From NCBI GenBank assembly GCA_016178305.1, contig JACOTM010000030.1, positions 1 to 64,000 of the forward strand: a DNA stretch of 64,000 bases. Direction: 5' to 3'. The notes under the pieces are model-generated. The model made no database searches. It was not told the DNA's origin and was given only the letters and a program-made list of their open reading frames with translations. The DNA is from Flavobacteriia bacterium. Its GTDB lineage: Bacteria > Bacteroidota > Bacteroidia > Flavobacteriales_D > Crocinitomicaceae. The position numbers and the translations under genes were made by a program. This document shows positions 26,605 to 35,616 of this stretch, in pieces. Positions within the stretch are counted from its first letter, which is position 1. Each line of letters starts with the position of its first letter.

Positions 26605-27348
26605 GTGAATTCAGCATTGAAGAAAAATATATTTATTGTGGGGGCTATTATTGCCCTCATTTTATTTTTAGACCAAGCAATTAAAATATACATTAAAAGC
26701 TATTTTGGTCCTGGAGATGAGACTCCTATAATTGGAAGTTGGTTTAAGTTGATTTATATTGAAAATCAAGGAATGGCTTTTGGCACCACTTTCGGCTCAC
26801 AAGCTTGGCATAAACTAGCTCTAAGTATATTTCGAATCATTGCTATTATTGGAATTGGCTATTATTGGTTTCAGCAAGCAAAAAAAGGTGTAAAAAGAGA
26901 GTTTTTAATTGCTGTTGGTTTAATTTTAGCTGGTGCAACTGGCAATTTAATCGATTCCATGTTTTACGATTTCATTTTTAAATATGACCCTTGTATGCCG
27001 TTTAATCATCTGGCTGGTTCGGGAATAAAAAGTGAATGTGGGATGTTTGGTGAAATCGAAACAAGACACACCGGATTTTTATTTGCCAATGTAGTCGATA
27101 TGTTTAAATTTGAAGCGCATTGGCCTCAATGGGTGCCAGTTATCGGAGGAAATGAAGTTTTTCCAGCAATTTGGAATTTAGCTGATTTTGCTATCACAAC
27201 AGGTATTGTTTTAATATTTATTAGACAACGGAAATACTTTCCGAAAGTAAAGACAGGATCACACACTGAAATTAATCCAATTAATGAGTCAGAAGAGCCT
27301 ATTATTTCAGAAAAAGTTGAGGAGCCTATAAAAAATCCAGAAGCGTAA
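26605..27348 (+). CDS. lspA: Lipoprotein signal peptidase II
   Basis: A 247-residue inner-membrane aspartyl protease that cuts lipoprotein signal peptides. Family motifs are present: LDQAIKIYIKSYF, IYIENQGMAFG, GATGNLIDS with catalytic Asp117, and WNLADFAIT with catalytic Asp194. It has four membrane segments, a longer loop between the two Asp motifs than in E. coli (about 165 residues in total), and a polar acidic tail, as is usual for Bacteroidota. The start is GTG, 1 bp after the stop of the DksA-like gene, with no nearby ATG that keeps the first membrane helix. The window encodes at least one substrate, the lipoprotein at 55448. Confidence 0.95.
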   Translation: MNSALKKNIFIVGAIIALILFLDQAIKIYIKSYFGPGDETPIIGSWFKLIYIENQGMAFGTTFGSQAWHKLALSIFRIIAIIGIGYYWFQQAKKGVKREFLIAVGLILAGATGNLIDSMFYDFIFKYDPCMPFNHLAGSGIKSECGMFGEIETRHTGFLFANVVDMFKFEAHWPQWVPVIGGNEVFPAIWNLADFAITTGIVLIFIRQRKYFPKVKTGSHTEINPINESEEPIISEKVEEPIKNPEA

Positions 27349-27377
27349 GTTTCAATTTAACTCTATTTTTAACTTAA

Positions 27378-27515
27378 ATTGTGTATGAAAATACAGACCA
27401 TTATGGTTATCGAATTACAGCGGCGTATGGTTTAAACACTCCAACTTTCGTGGACATAACTACAAACTCAAATTACCGAGAGAAAAAATACTTACTAAGA
27501 TTTAATTTTAGGTAA
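27378..27515 (+). pseudogene. C-terminal remnant of an outer-membrane protein
   Basis: A 45-codon open stretch between lspA and rnpA reads like the end of a beta-barrel protein: YRITAAYGLNTPTF, then YLLRFNFR and a stop. It has no start signal of its own, and an in-frame TAA precedes it at 27375. The closing aromatic strand is the usual outer-membrane sorting ending. It is best explained as what remains of a deleted gene, but a chance ORF of this length is possible. Confidence 0.35.
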
Positions 27516-27586
27516 ATAATTTTCTAAGTATCTCTAAACATAAATTCATAAACGCATTTTTAGGTTATTACAGACGAATGAGGCAT

Positions 27587-27613
27587 TTGTTTAAATTTCA
27601 ATCCTTATATTTG
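27587..27613 (+). promoter_or_regulatory. Promoter of rnpA; predicted leaderless transcript
   Basis: TTG (27587-27589), 16 bp, TATATTTG (27606-27613, exact -7 consensus). The rnpA ATG begins 5 bp after the box, about where transcription should start. Confidence 0.55.
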
Positions 27614-27617
27614 TGGA

Positions 27618-28010
27618 ATGAGTGAAACTTTAGGTAAAGCATATAAACTTTGTAGTCGCAAACAAATAGATACTGTATTTAAAACAGGTAAAATTGTGAA
27701 GCAATATCCTTTTGTTGTTCATTTTTTAGAAGTAGAAAACACATTTGATGCTCCATTTCAGGTTACAATAGCTGCGCCTAAAAGAAATTTTAGAAAGGCC
27801 CATGATCGAAACAGAATTAAACGTTTGATGCGGGAAACAATTCGATTCAATAAATTAATTTTAGAAAATCAAATTATAAAAAGTGAAAAAAAACTAATTT
27901 TATTCATGGTTTATACTTCGAAAGAAGAATTACCGTTTCATATATTAATGAAAAAAAACGAACTTTTGTTTGAACAAATAATAAAACAAATTGAAAATAA
28001 TGAGAAATAG
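27618..28010 (+). CDS. rnpA: Ribonuclease P protein component
   Basis: A 130-residue basic protein that joins the RNase P RNA to mature the 5' ends of tRNAs. The core includes RKQIDTVFKTGK, FQVTIAAPKRNFRKAHDRNRIKRLMRE (the conserved RNRxKR helix that contacts RNA) and LILFMVYTSKEEL. The length is typical. The promoter -7 box lies only 5 bp before the ATG, implying a leaderless mRNA. Its 3' end overlaps the CtpA-like protease gene, the rnpA-peptidase order being common in Bacteroidota. The RNase P RNA gene itself was not seen in this window. Confidence 0.95.
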   Translation: MSETLGKAYKLCSRKQIDTVFKTGKIVKQYPFVVHFLEVENTFDAPFQVTIAAPKRNFRKAHDRNRIKRLMRETIRFNKLILENQIIKSEKKLILFMVYTSKEELPFHILMKKNELLFEQIIKQIENNEK

Positions 28011-29649
28011 ACCAAATAACACGAATAGATTATTGAAATATATTTTCATTTTCTTTTTATCCTTTCAATCGATAGCACAATCGAATCATTTTGAAATGGT
28101 TAAAAACATGGAGCTAATGGATCAAATCTATGAGCACCTTGAAAAATATTACGTAGATGATTTACAAGTTGGTCATTTATCCAAGGCAGGTATTGATGCC
28201 ATGCTGAAAGAATTAGATCCTTTCACGGTGTATTATCATGAATCAAATATGGAAGATTACCGTATGATGATGACAGGACAATACGGCGGAATCGGTTCTT
28301 TAGTTCGTAAAATAGGTAATTATATTTGTATTGCAGAACCTTATGAAGGAAATCCAGCTGAAAAATCAGGCTTAAAAGCAGGAGATAAAATTATTTCAAT
28401 CGATGGAAAAGATATGGTTGGAAAAGCTTCTGATGAAGTTTCCAGCTCGTTAAAAGGTCCAAAAGGAACAACAATCAAAGTGGAAGTTGAAAGAGAAGGC
28501 GAAGGACGTAAAACAATTTCAGTAACAAGAGATGAAATTAAATTACACGATGTTCCTTATTCAGGAATGTTAAATGAAAAAATAGGTTACATTAAATTAA
28601 ACAGTTTCACTCAAACAGCTTCGCAAGAAGTAAAAGATGCTTTTATTGATCTAAAATCAAAAGGAATGAAAGAATTGATTTTTGACTTGAGAGGAAATGG
28701 TGGTGGCTTATTGATTGAAGCCGTTAAAATTGTCAATTTTTTCGTGAAAAAAAATCAGCTGGTCGTTTCAACAAAAGGTAAAATTGCAGATGAAAACCAT
28801 GTCTATTTAACACAAGAAGAACCTTTAGATTTAGAAATTCCTCTAACCGTTTTAATTGATGAAGGATCAGCTTCTGCAAGTGAAATCGTTTCTGGTAGCT
28901 TGCAAGATCTAGACAGAGCTGTCATCATTGGTCAAACCTCTTACGGTAAAGGTTTGGTTCAAAGAACTTATGATTTAAAATACGGTTCAAAAATGAAACT
29001 TACAATTGCAAAGTATTATACTCCTTCAGGAAGATGTGTACAACGGTTAGAATATTACGATAAAAGTGAAGATGAAAAACCAAAAGAAATAGCAGATTCT
29101 TTATTGAAAGTTTTTAAAACAACAAACGGTAGAGATGTAATAGATGGAAGAGGAATTGAACCCGATTTAAAAATTGAAGAGAAGGAGTTTAGCCGTTTGA
29201 CGAGTATGATTTATGCAAACAATTTAATATTCAATTACGCCACCAAATATAAAATAGCTCATCCAACAATTGCACCGGCTGGGGAATTTAAATTATCGGA
29301 TGCCGAATTTAACGATTTCAAAAATTACGTTTTAAAAGATACTTTTTCGTATTCAACAGCTTCTGAAGAACGTCTAATGAAAATGAAAGATATTGCCATC
29401 AAGGAAGGATATTATGAAGATTCAAAAGCAGAATATGAAGCATTGTTAAAAAAAGTGACTCCTTCTAAAGAAAGAGATTTGGATAAATTTAAAGCTGAAA
29501 TTTTATCGTTGCTTGAAAATGAAATTGTTTCAAGATATTATTATCAAAAAGGAAGAGCAGTTGATGCTTTTAAATCCGATCTTTTTGTCAATAAAGCAAA
29601 AGAAATATTAGCTGATTTGAAAACATACAATACTATTCTTAAAAAATAA
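28000..29649 (+). CDS. S41 family C-terminal processing peptidase (CtpA/Prc-like)
   Basis: About 549 residues from the ATG at 28000; the tracked ORF begins at a TTG three codons earlier. A signal peptide (RNRPNNTNRLLKYIFIFFLSFQSIAQ) leads to the periplasm. A PDZ domain follows (about 85-165, GIGSLVRKIGNYICIAEP ... KSGLKAGDKIISIDGKD), then the S41 protease core. The catalytic dyad is Ser292 in EGSASASE and Lys317 in TSYGKGLVQ, 25 residues apart as in Prc. A C-terminal helical region of about 160 residues completes the protein. It should trim or degrade periplasmic proteins from their C-termini. It overlaps rnpA by 11 bp, so the two are translated from one transcript. Confidence 0.92.
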   Translation: MRNRPNNTNRLLKYIFIFFLSFQSIAQSNHFEMVKNMELMDQIYEHLEKYYVDDLQVGHLSKAGIDAMLKELDPFTVYYHESNMEDYRMMMTGQYGGIGSLVRKIGNYICIAEPYEGNPAEKSGLKAGDKIISIDGKDMVGKASDEVSSSLKGPKGTTIKVEVEREGEGRKTISVTRDEIKLHDVPYSGMLNEKIGYIKLNSFTQTASQEVKDAFIDLKSKGMKELIFDLRGNGGGLLIEAVKIVNFFVKKNQLVVSTKGKIADENHVYLTQEEPLDLEIPLTVLIDEGSASASEIVSGSLQDLDRAVIIGQTSYGKGLVQRTYDLKYGSKMKLTIAKYYTPSGRCVQRLEYYDKSEDEKPKEIADSLLKVFKTTNGRDVIDGRGIEPDLKIEEKEFSRLTSMIYANNLIFNYATKYKIAHPTIAPAGEFKLSDAEFNDFKNYVLKDTFSYSTASEERLMKMKDIAIKEGYYEDSKAEYEALLKKVTPSKERDLDKFKAEILSLLENEIVSRYYYQKGRAVDAFKSDLFVNKAKEILADLKTYNTILKK

Positions 29650-29695
29650 ACGTTGTTGTTTAAAATGTCTTTTAAAGACAGATGATACTCTATTT

Positions 29696-31237
29696 ATGTC
29701 TAAAAACTGGCAACGTTCGGATGTTCATTTATTAATTCACTTCGTAGGAATTTCTTTAATTGCTACTGGTCTGTCTTTTAGTAAAGTATTCATGTCTTTG
29801 GGTACTTTTTTAATTTTATTTAATGCAATAGCTGAAGGGAATTTTCAAGAAAAAGCAAAAATTATAACTGAAAATTCAACTTTAAAATGGATTATTGCCT
29901 TTTTTTTAATACATCTTATTGCATTAGTTTGGACAACAGATTTTCAATATGCTTCACACGATATAAAGACAAAATTAACCTTACTGATAATTCCTCTAAT
30001 ACTTATCTCAAAACCATTAGATCTTAAAAATACACGAACTATTTTATTCCTTTTTGTTGCAAGTGTATTTTTAGCTTCATTTGTTAATTTTGCTAATTAT
30101 CAACATTGGATTGGACACCATCAATACGTAGATATTCGAGACATGTCTTTATTTGGTTCCCATATTCGATTTTCAATTCTTGTTGTTTTTAGTTGCGTAA
30201 TTATATTGAATTTTTGGAAATCTTTTACTGTTAAAATTAAAGTAATTGGATTATTCATCATCGCGTGGTTATTGTTTTATACTTTTTATAGTCAAGTCTT
30301 AACTGGATATATTGCTTTTTTAACCGCCATACTTGTTATTGCTTTTATCAAACTTTTCAAGAAAAATAAACTTTCTTTTTCACTTGTATTGTCTTTTTTT
30401 GGAATTGGCTGTTATTGTCTTTTTATTTTTTTAAAACCTGTTGAAGTTCATGAAATAAACACTCAAAATTTACCAAAATTTACCAAAGAGGGAAATCAGT
30501 ATCAAAATGATTCGACACTATTGGGGTTTAGTAACAATATTCCTGTTTTCTTAACTATTTGTGATAAAGAAATGGAGCGTGAATGGCGTAAAAAGTCTGT
30601 GAAAAATTATTATGGAAAAGATGCGTTAAATCAATTACAGCGAACGACATTAATTCGTTATCTCTGTAGTAAAAATTTAACACGAGATGGTTCTGGAGTA
30701 AAAATGTTAGCTGATGAAGATATTGCAGCAATAGAAAAAGGAATAGCGAATTACAATGAAACAAGAATTGGGTTTATTGCGCGTTTGTATGGGATTAAAT
30801 ATCAAATTCAAAATGCAGAAGATCCAAATGGCCACTCATTATTACAACGATTGGAATATTGGAAAGCAGCGCAAAAAATCATTCAAAAACATTGGTTAAT
30901 CGGTGTTGGAACAGGAGATGTTCAAAACGAATTCAATCATCAATATCAATTAATGAAAACGAAATTAATTGAAGAAAATAGATTAAGGGCCCATAACTAT
31001 TACCTAACAAGTTGGCTTTCTTTTGGAATTCTTGGCTTAATTTTGTTTTTAGGAATTAATATTTCTTTTCTAATCCAACAAATTAAAGAACAGCAAATCA
31101 TGGGGATTGTATTTGGCGCCATTATGATTGTAACTTTTCTTTTTGAAGACACCATAGAAACACAATTAGGGATAACAATATTCGCATTTTTCTACGGTTT
31201 GTTTTGCCAAAAAAAAATCTCATCGAACAATCAATGA
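29696..31237 (+). CDS. O-antigen ligase/polymerase-like (Wzy_C) membrane protein
   Basis: A 513-residue multi-pass inner-membrane protein with about ten hydrophobic segments. A large periplasmic loop (about 245-400) ends in the family signature region: RLEYWKAAQKIIQKHWLIGVGTGDVQNEF, then RAHNYYLTSWLSFGILG. This matches the O-antigen ligase / polymerase (Wzy_C) family, which joins or polymerises surface glycans built on undecaprenyl or other carriers. No other glycan genes flank it, so ligase and polymerase roles cannot be told apart. The loop is longer than usual. Its stop codon lies within the terminator hairpin. Confidence 0.82.
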   Translation: MSKNWQRSDVHLLIHFVGISLIATGLSFSKVFMSLGTFLILFNAIAEGNFQEKAKIITENSTLKWIIAFFLIHLIALVWTTDFQYASHDIKTKLTLLIIPLILISKPLDLKNTRTILFLFVASVFLASFVNFANYQHWIGHHQYVDIRDMSLFGSHIRFSILVVFSCVIILNFWKSFTVKIKVIGLFIIAWLLFYTFYSQVLTGYIAFLTAILVIAFIKLFKKNKLSFSLVLSFFGIGCYCLFIFLKPVEVHEINTQNLPKFTKEGNQYQNDSTLLGFSNNIPVFLTICDKEMEREWRKKSVKNYYGKDALNQLQRTTLIRYLCSKNLTRDGSGVKMLADEDIAAIEKGIANYNETRIGFIARLYGIKYQIQNAEDPNGHSLLQRLEYWKAAQKIIQKHWLIGVGTGDVQNEFNHQYQLMKTKLIEENRLRAHNYYLTSWLSFGILGLILFLGINISFLIQQIKEQQIMGIVFGAIMIVTFLFEDTIETQLGITIFAFFYGLFCQKKISSNNQ

Positions 31238-31246
31238 GATTTTTTG
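31211..31246 (+). terminator. Terminator overlapping the end of the O-antigen-ligase-like gene
   Basis: AAAAAATCTCAT pairs with ATGAGATTTTTT around a 10-base loop. The gene's TGA stop lies in the right arm, so coding and terminator sequences overlap. Confidence 0.85.
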
Positions 31247-31522
31247 CTGTTAATCGAAAATAATACAAGAATACCCCTACTCTTGTAAACTCTTTTATAA
31301 GTAGTTTCAAAAAAATATTGAAACAAATTGACTTATTTTTTGCATATTTGTTTAGAAACAATATTCTAATTAAAGGAATATATGCTGTTTGCAAATTTAC
31401 TTTTAGATGTAAAAAATTTAAAATTATTGTTATAATATATTACGATGTCCAAAACACTTTTTTGTTTCGTAACTATTTGATAAATAGGAATTATTAATGA
31501 ATTTATATAGTATTAATTTACA

Positions 31523-33100
31523 ATGTCCACAACAACTACAGACAATTTAATAAATCTGATTCATTCATTAACGAAGGCAGAAAAACGGAGTTTTAAATTG
31601 TATGCAACTCGGAATTCTTCTTCTCAGGATGAATTAAAATTTTTGCAGTTATTTGATTATGTAGATAAAGTTTCTAATTATACAGATGAAAATGCTTTGA
31701 TCAAATTAAAAGAGATTAAAAAAACGCAATTATCAAACATCAAAGCACATTTATACAAACAAATATTAACTAGTTTAAGGCTTCAACACATTTCACATCA
31801 TATTGAAATTGAAGTTCGAGAGTTAATTGACTATGCAACTGTACTTTATCAAAAAGCATTTTACCACCAAGCTTTAAAAATGTTAGATAAAGCCAAACAA
31901 TTGGCCCTAAAAGCAAATTCTAATATTTTATGTCTTGAAATTGTTGAATTTGAAAAAGTAATTGAATCTCAATATATTACCAGATCAATAGGTACGCGAT
32001 CAGATGAATTAACACATGAAAGTACGGAGCTACAAGCACATGTAGTCGCAGCAATTGATTATTCAAATTTGGCATTGCAATTATATGCTTTGTATTTAAA
32101 AGTGGGCTTTTCGAGGGATGAAAAAGATTATCTTTTCACAAGAGAATTTTTTTACTCCAGGTTAAAACCATATCGAATTGAAGAAATGAAATTTGAAGAA
32201 AAAATGCATTTATACAATGCTTTTGTATGGTTTTATTACATGAATCAAGATTTTTTAATGTGTTATAAATATGCACGTTTATGGGTTGATTTATTTGTGG
32301 AATATCCTGATATGAAAGATTCAAGAAAAGAAATGTATTTAAAAGGAATGCACAATTTATTAAATGCATTATTTAATTTGAGAAGTTATAAACGATTTTC
32401 TGAAGAATTGGAAATTTTAAGTAATTATCAATTTTCAAGCAGGGAGCAGGAAAATGAAATCATGCTGCATAACTTATATCTTTTCTCAAACCGTATTAAT
32501 AAACATTATTTAGAAGGGACTTTTACAGATGGTTTAAAAGTTGTCCCTGAAATAATTCAATACATTGAAATTTATGAGCAACAGTTGGATGCGCATAGAA
32601 TAATGGTTTTTTATTATAAAATTGCTTGTTTATATTTTGGAAGTGGTGATAATAAAAAAGCGATTTTCTACTTAAATAAAGTGATTCAATTTAAAGAAGA
32701 AACGCTTCGAGAAGATATTCAATCTTTTGCAAGAATCTTAAACTTAATTGCTCATTTCGAATTAGGAAACGATATTCTTGTTGAATATCAAATAAAAAGT
32801 GTTTATCGATTTTTGATTAAAATGGGTGATTTACATGGTGTACAACGTGAAATTTTGAGTTTTTTACGATTACTCCCAATTACCGATAATAATGAATTAA
32901 TAAGAGCCTTTAAAATACTGCATCATAAATTGGTTAAACTTTCTCTTTTACCTTTTGAAAAACGTCCTTTTTTATATTTAGATATTATTTCATGGTTGGA
33001 ATGTAAAATTGAAAATAAATCCGTTCAAGAAGTTATCCAATCAAAATTTAATCAAGAATTAGAAACTGGCAATAAAATGTATTTCCCCAATGAAGAATAA
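31523..33100 (+). CDS. Conserved all-helical (TPR-like) cytoplasmic protein of unknown function
   Basis: A 525-residue protein with no signal peptide or membrane segment. It is made of repeated helix pairs; several resemble TPR units, for example LYQKAFYHQALKMLDKAKQLALKANS (about 113-138) and KIACLYFGSGDNKKAIFYLNKVIQFKEETL (about 367-396). The N-terminus, LINLIHSLTKAEKRSFKLYATR, is a pattern I associate with a conserved Bacteroidota family of unknown function. TPR arrays usually bind other proteins. It is a single gene with its own upstream region of 285 bp and a terminator after it. Confidence 0.65.
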   Translation: MSTTTTDNLINLIHSLTKAEKRSFKLYATRNSSSQDELKFLQLFDYVDKVSNYTDENALIKLKEIKKTQLSNIKAHLYKQILTSLRLQHISHHIEIEVRELIDYATVLYQKAFYHQALKMLDKAKQLALKANSNILCLEIVEFEKVIESQYITRSIGTRSDELTHESTELQAHVVAAIDYSNLALQLYALYLKVGFSRDEKDYLFTREFFYSRLKPYRIEEMKFEEKMHLYNAFVWFYYMNQDFLMCYKYARLWVDLFVEYPDMKDSRKEMYLKGMHNLLNALFNLRSYKRFSEELEILSNYQFSSREQENEIMLHNLYLFSNRINKHYLEGTFTDGLKVVPEIIQYIEIYEQQLDAHRIMVFYYKIACLYFGSGDNKKAIFYLNKVIQFKEETLREDIQSFARILNLIAHFELGNDILVEYQIKSVYRFLIKMGDLHGVQREILSFLRLLPITDNNELIRAFKILHHKLVKLSLLPFEKRPFLYLDIISWLECKIENKSVQEVIQSKFNQELETGNKMYFPNEE

Positions 33101-33103
33101 ATT

Positions 33104-33140
33104 AAAAAGAGTAATTGAAATCAAAAAATTATCTTTTTTT
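33104..33140. terminator. Probable bidirectional terminator between convergent genes
   Basis: AAAAAGA-G-TAATT pairs with AATTATCTTTTTT with a one-base bulge. A runs on one side and T runs on the other allow use by both the helical protein gene and the bestrophin-like gene. Confidence 0.6.
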
Positions 33141-33164
33141 ATTCGTGAGAATAACAAACCCTTC

Positions 33165-34043
33165 TTATTTTAATTGACATTCAAACATTTGCTCTGTTCC
33201 TTCTTTGATTCGTTCACAAATTGTATCTGTCGGTAAATCATTATCATCTGTTCCAAAAGGATCTTCTATTTCCTCTGCCAACACTTCCATACTCACCAAA
33301 ACATAAAACACAAAAGTGGCAATGAATGCGGATGCATAACCAAAAATGGTCACAAATGCTAGTGGTAAAGTTGTTACATAAATAAAAATAAATTTCTTTA
33401 TAAATAAGCTATACGAAAAAGGAATCGGCGTGTTTTTAATACGCTCACAAGCACCTACACAGTCCATATAATTATTTAAATTTTTATCTAAAATTAAAAA
33501 GTCATTTTCTGTTATAACATTCTTTTTTTTCAATTCAATGAGACGTTTATAAATCATCTGAATAATCGCTAAAGGAATATGTTTTTGATTTTTAAGGCCC
33601 TGTGTTTCTTCCTCTGAAAGATTTAATTCTTCAAATAAAACACCTTTTCTCAAATGTTCTTTTGCACTCAATACAAAATTTGGAATCATTCTTTTAAAAA
33701 ACATTCGATCTTCTTCTTCCTCTAATAAATCTGCCAATTTCATTGAAACATTGCGCGAATCATTAACTAATTCACCCCATTTTCTTCTTCCTTCCCACCA
33801 ACGATCGTAAGCTGTATTTGTTCTAAAAACGAGTAAAAGTGAAATTACAAATCCAATTAATGAAAAAACTGTTTTTAGTTCTGAAAGAAATGTTGCGTTA
33901 GGAAAATAATGTAAAACCAAAAAAGTAATGGCTAAAGTAAATATTGATATATATATGATTTCTTTCCACAACATCCTTAAGGTGTCACTTTTATGAAGTG
34001 CAAAAATTAAATGCAACCAACTTTTGGGATTATAATTAACCAT
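33165..34043 (-). CDS. Bestrophin-like anion channel family protein
   Basis: A 292-residue inner-membrane protein. The family signature RTNTAYDRWWEGRRKWGELVNDSRN sits near 75-99, after two hydrophobic segments (about 30-70). Two more hydrophobic segments at about 205-250 (FIYVTTLPLAFVTIFGYASAFIATFVFYVL) precede the EEIEDPFGTDDNDLPTD motif, also typical. Bacterial bestrophins form pentameric channels that pass anions or, in some cases, cations. It is the last gene of a minus-strand run of four, 28 bp after the HAD gene, though no functional link is evident. Confidence 0.9.
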   Translation of the reverse strand: MVNYNPKSWLHLIFALHKSDTLRMLWKEIIYISIFTLAITFLVLHYFPNATFLSELKTVFSLIGFVISLLLVFRTNTAYDRWWEGRRKWGELVNDSRNVSMKLADLLEEEEDRMFFKRMIPNFVLSAKEHLRKGVLFEELNLSEEETQGLKNQKHIPLAIIQMIYKRLIELKKKNVITENDFLILDKNLNNYMDCVGACERIKNTPIPFSYSLFIKKFIFIYVTTLPLAFVTIFGYASAFIATFVFYVLVSMEVLAEEIEDPFGTDDNDLPTDTICERIKEGTEQMFECQLK

Positions 34044-34071
34044 TATTAATATCTATTTTGATTTGTATTTC

Positions 34072-34758
34072 TCAATCTATATGTTCTATAAGATCTTGTT
34101 TTAAATTGTTTAACATTTCTTGCATATCTTCAAATTGAAAATCAGCTAAACTTAATTTTGGTTCTGGTGAATGTGTTTTTTCTGGAATACAAACAACTTT
34201 CATTTTTGCTGCTTTTCCTGCAATTATTCCATTCAATGAATCTTCAATTACTAAACACTTTGAAGGATTCACTTTTAACAATTCTGCCACTGTAATATAA
34301 ACAGCTGGATGTGGTTTCCCATAGGCTTCATTTTCTGCAGAATGTGTTATATCAAAATATTGACGAATCTTCAATGTTTCTAAAACTGTATGAATCAAAA
34401 TTGTATAAGAAGAAGTTGCTAAACCAATTTTGATTTGATTTGATTTTAAAAATTCTAACGTTTCAAGTACTCCAACTAAAGGAGCTCCGTTTTCTTGAAT
34501 TAATTCAACCATTCTTGAAATAATTTGCCTCTCTACTTCATCTGGTGTTGCATTTTCCCATCCTGTATGCTCATACCAATATTTGATAACTTCATCTATA
34601 CGAAGTCCAACTGTTTTTTGAAAATCTTGTCTTGTTAATTTACACCCTACAGAATGAAAAACTTGTTCCATTGCAATTTTCCACAAAGGCTCAGAATCAA
34701 TTAAAACACCATCCATATCAAAAATGACGGCTTCATAATGTGTTATTGAAAATATCAT
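34072..34758 (-). CDS. HAD-superfamily sugar-phosphatase-like hydrolase
   Basis: A 228-residue HAD hydrolase of subfamily IA. Motif I is FDMDGVLIDSEP with the Asp nucleophile and acid at 14 and 16; motif II is LATSS near 115; motif III is Lys in YGKPHPAVY; motif IV is VIEDSLNGI. The helical cap between motifs I and II fits the beta-phosphoglucomutase/2-deoxyglucose-6-phosphatase group (HxpB/YniC-like). The substrate is probably a sugar phosphate but is not resolved. Its ATG overlaps the stop of the upstream beta-propeller-like gene by 4 bp, showing translational coupling. Confidence 0.88.
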   Translation of the reverse strand: MIFSITHYEAVIFDMDGVLIDSEPLWKIAMEQVFHSVGCKLTRQDFQKTVGLRIDEVIKYWYEHTGWENATPDEVERQIISRMVELIQENGAPLVGVLETLEFLKSNQIKIGLATSSYTILIHTVLETLKIRQYFDITHSAENEAYGKPHPAVYITVAELLKVNPSKCLVIEDSLNGIIAGKAAKMKVVCIPEKTHSPEPKLSLADFQFEDMQEMLNNLKQDLIEHID

Positions 34759-35603
34759 TTTTTTTTCGGTATTGTTATTTTATACAAATTCCCTCCTCCT
34801 AAGACTTTATGTTTTTCATCCGCAACGTAAATTGCCCCTTTGGAATTAACAGCAACAGACTCTTTTTGAGATATTTTACCAAGCATTATTTCTTGAATGA
34901 ATTCCAATTTTTTGTGACTGAAAGAATAAATTATAAGTCGATTGTAAGTTAAAATGTAGCATTTATCATTTTTTATTTCAAGTCCTGTTATCGCATCTTT
35001 CCACCAACCACCTTTACCTAACACATATTCTATTCCTTTGAATGCAACATAAGTTCCCGATTTTGATGGAACAGTATAAGTAAACGTCTTTCCATCAAAT
35101 GGCTCCGCTCTGCATTTCGTAAAAATGTATAAAGAATCTTTATAAAAAGCCATCCCTTCAGCGTCGAAATGAAGCTTATCATCAGAAGGAGGAAACTCTT
35201 TTTGGTCGGGGTATGTGAAAGAAATTTTTTCAGCTTTCACTATTTCTTTTTTTAAAATATCTTTAGAATTCACTTTGTATATACACAAGTCTTTTCGATT
35301 GTTGTTGTTATTTCCAATATCACCAATATAAATAAATCCTTTAGAATCAATTGTTATGTCTTCCCAGTCTTTATTTTCAGCATTTTCAACTGTAACTTTA
35401 TGAATTTTTTCACCTAAAAGATTTAAAAAAAACAATTCTGGATCATGTCCACCATCGTTGTGTGCTACTAAAATGGAATCATTTAAAAAAGCTAAGCCTG
35501 AAATTTCTTTCAATTTGGAAGGAAGTGTTCCTACCATTTTTTTTTGTGCTTGAAGATTTACGAAATTTAGTAAAACAAGAAAAAGAAGAAATAGAAATTT
35601 CAT
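34755..35603 (-). CDS. Exported beta-propeller-like protein (SdiA-regulated-like)
   Basis: A 282-residue protein with a signal peptide (MKFLFLLFLVLLNFVNLQAQ). The mature part has repeated four-strand-like blades: LKEISGLAFLNDSILVAHNDGG, DWEDITIDSKGFIYIGDIGNN, HFDAEGMAFYKDSLYIFTKC, ESVAVNSKGAIYVADEK. The phrases EISGLAF, WEDITID and EGMAF are seen in SdiA-regulated/phytase-esterase-like propellers. The function is unknown; it may bind or hydrolyse a small molecule in the periplasm. It starts 13 bp after the CNNM transporter gene and overlaps the HAD gene. Confidence 0.7.
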   Translation of the reverse strand: MKFLFLLFLVLLNFVNLQAQKKMVGTLPSKLKEISGLAFLNDSILVAHNDGGHDPELFFLNLLGEKIHKVTVENAENKDWEDITIDSKGFIYIGDIGNNNNNRKDLCIYKVNSKDILKKEIVKAEKISFTYPDQKEFPPSDDKLHFDAEGMAFYKDSLYIFTKCRAEPFDGKTFTYTVPSKSGTYVAFKGIEYVLGKGGWWKDAITGLEIKNDKCYILTYNRLIIYSFSHKKLEFIQEIMLGKISQKESVAVNSKGAIYVADEKHKVLGGGNLYKITIPKKK

Positions 35604-35616
35604 ACATTTTGGGGAA

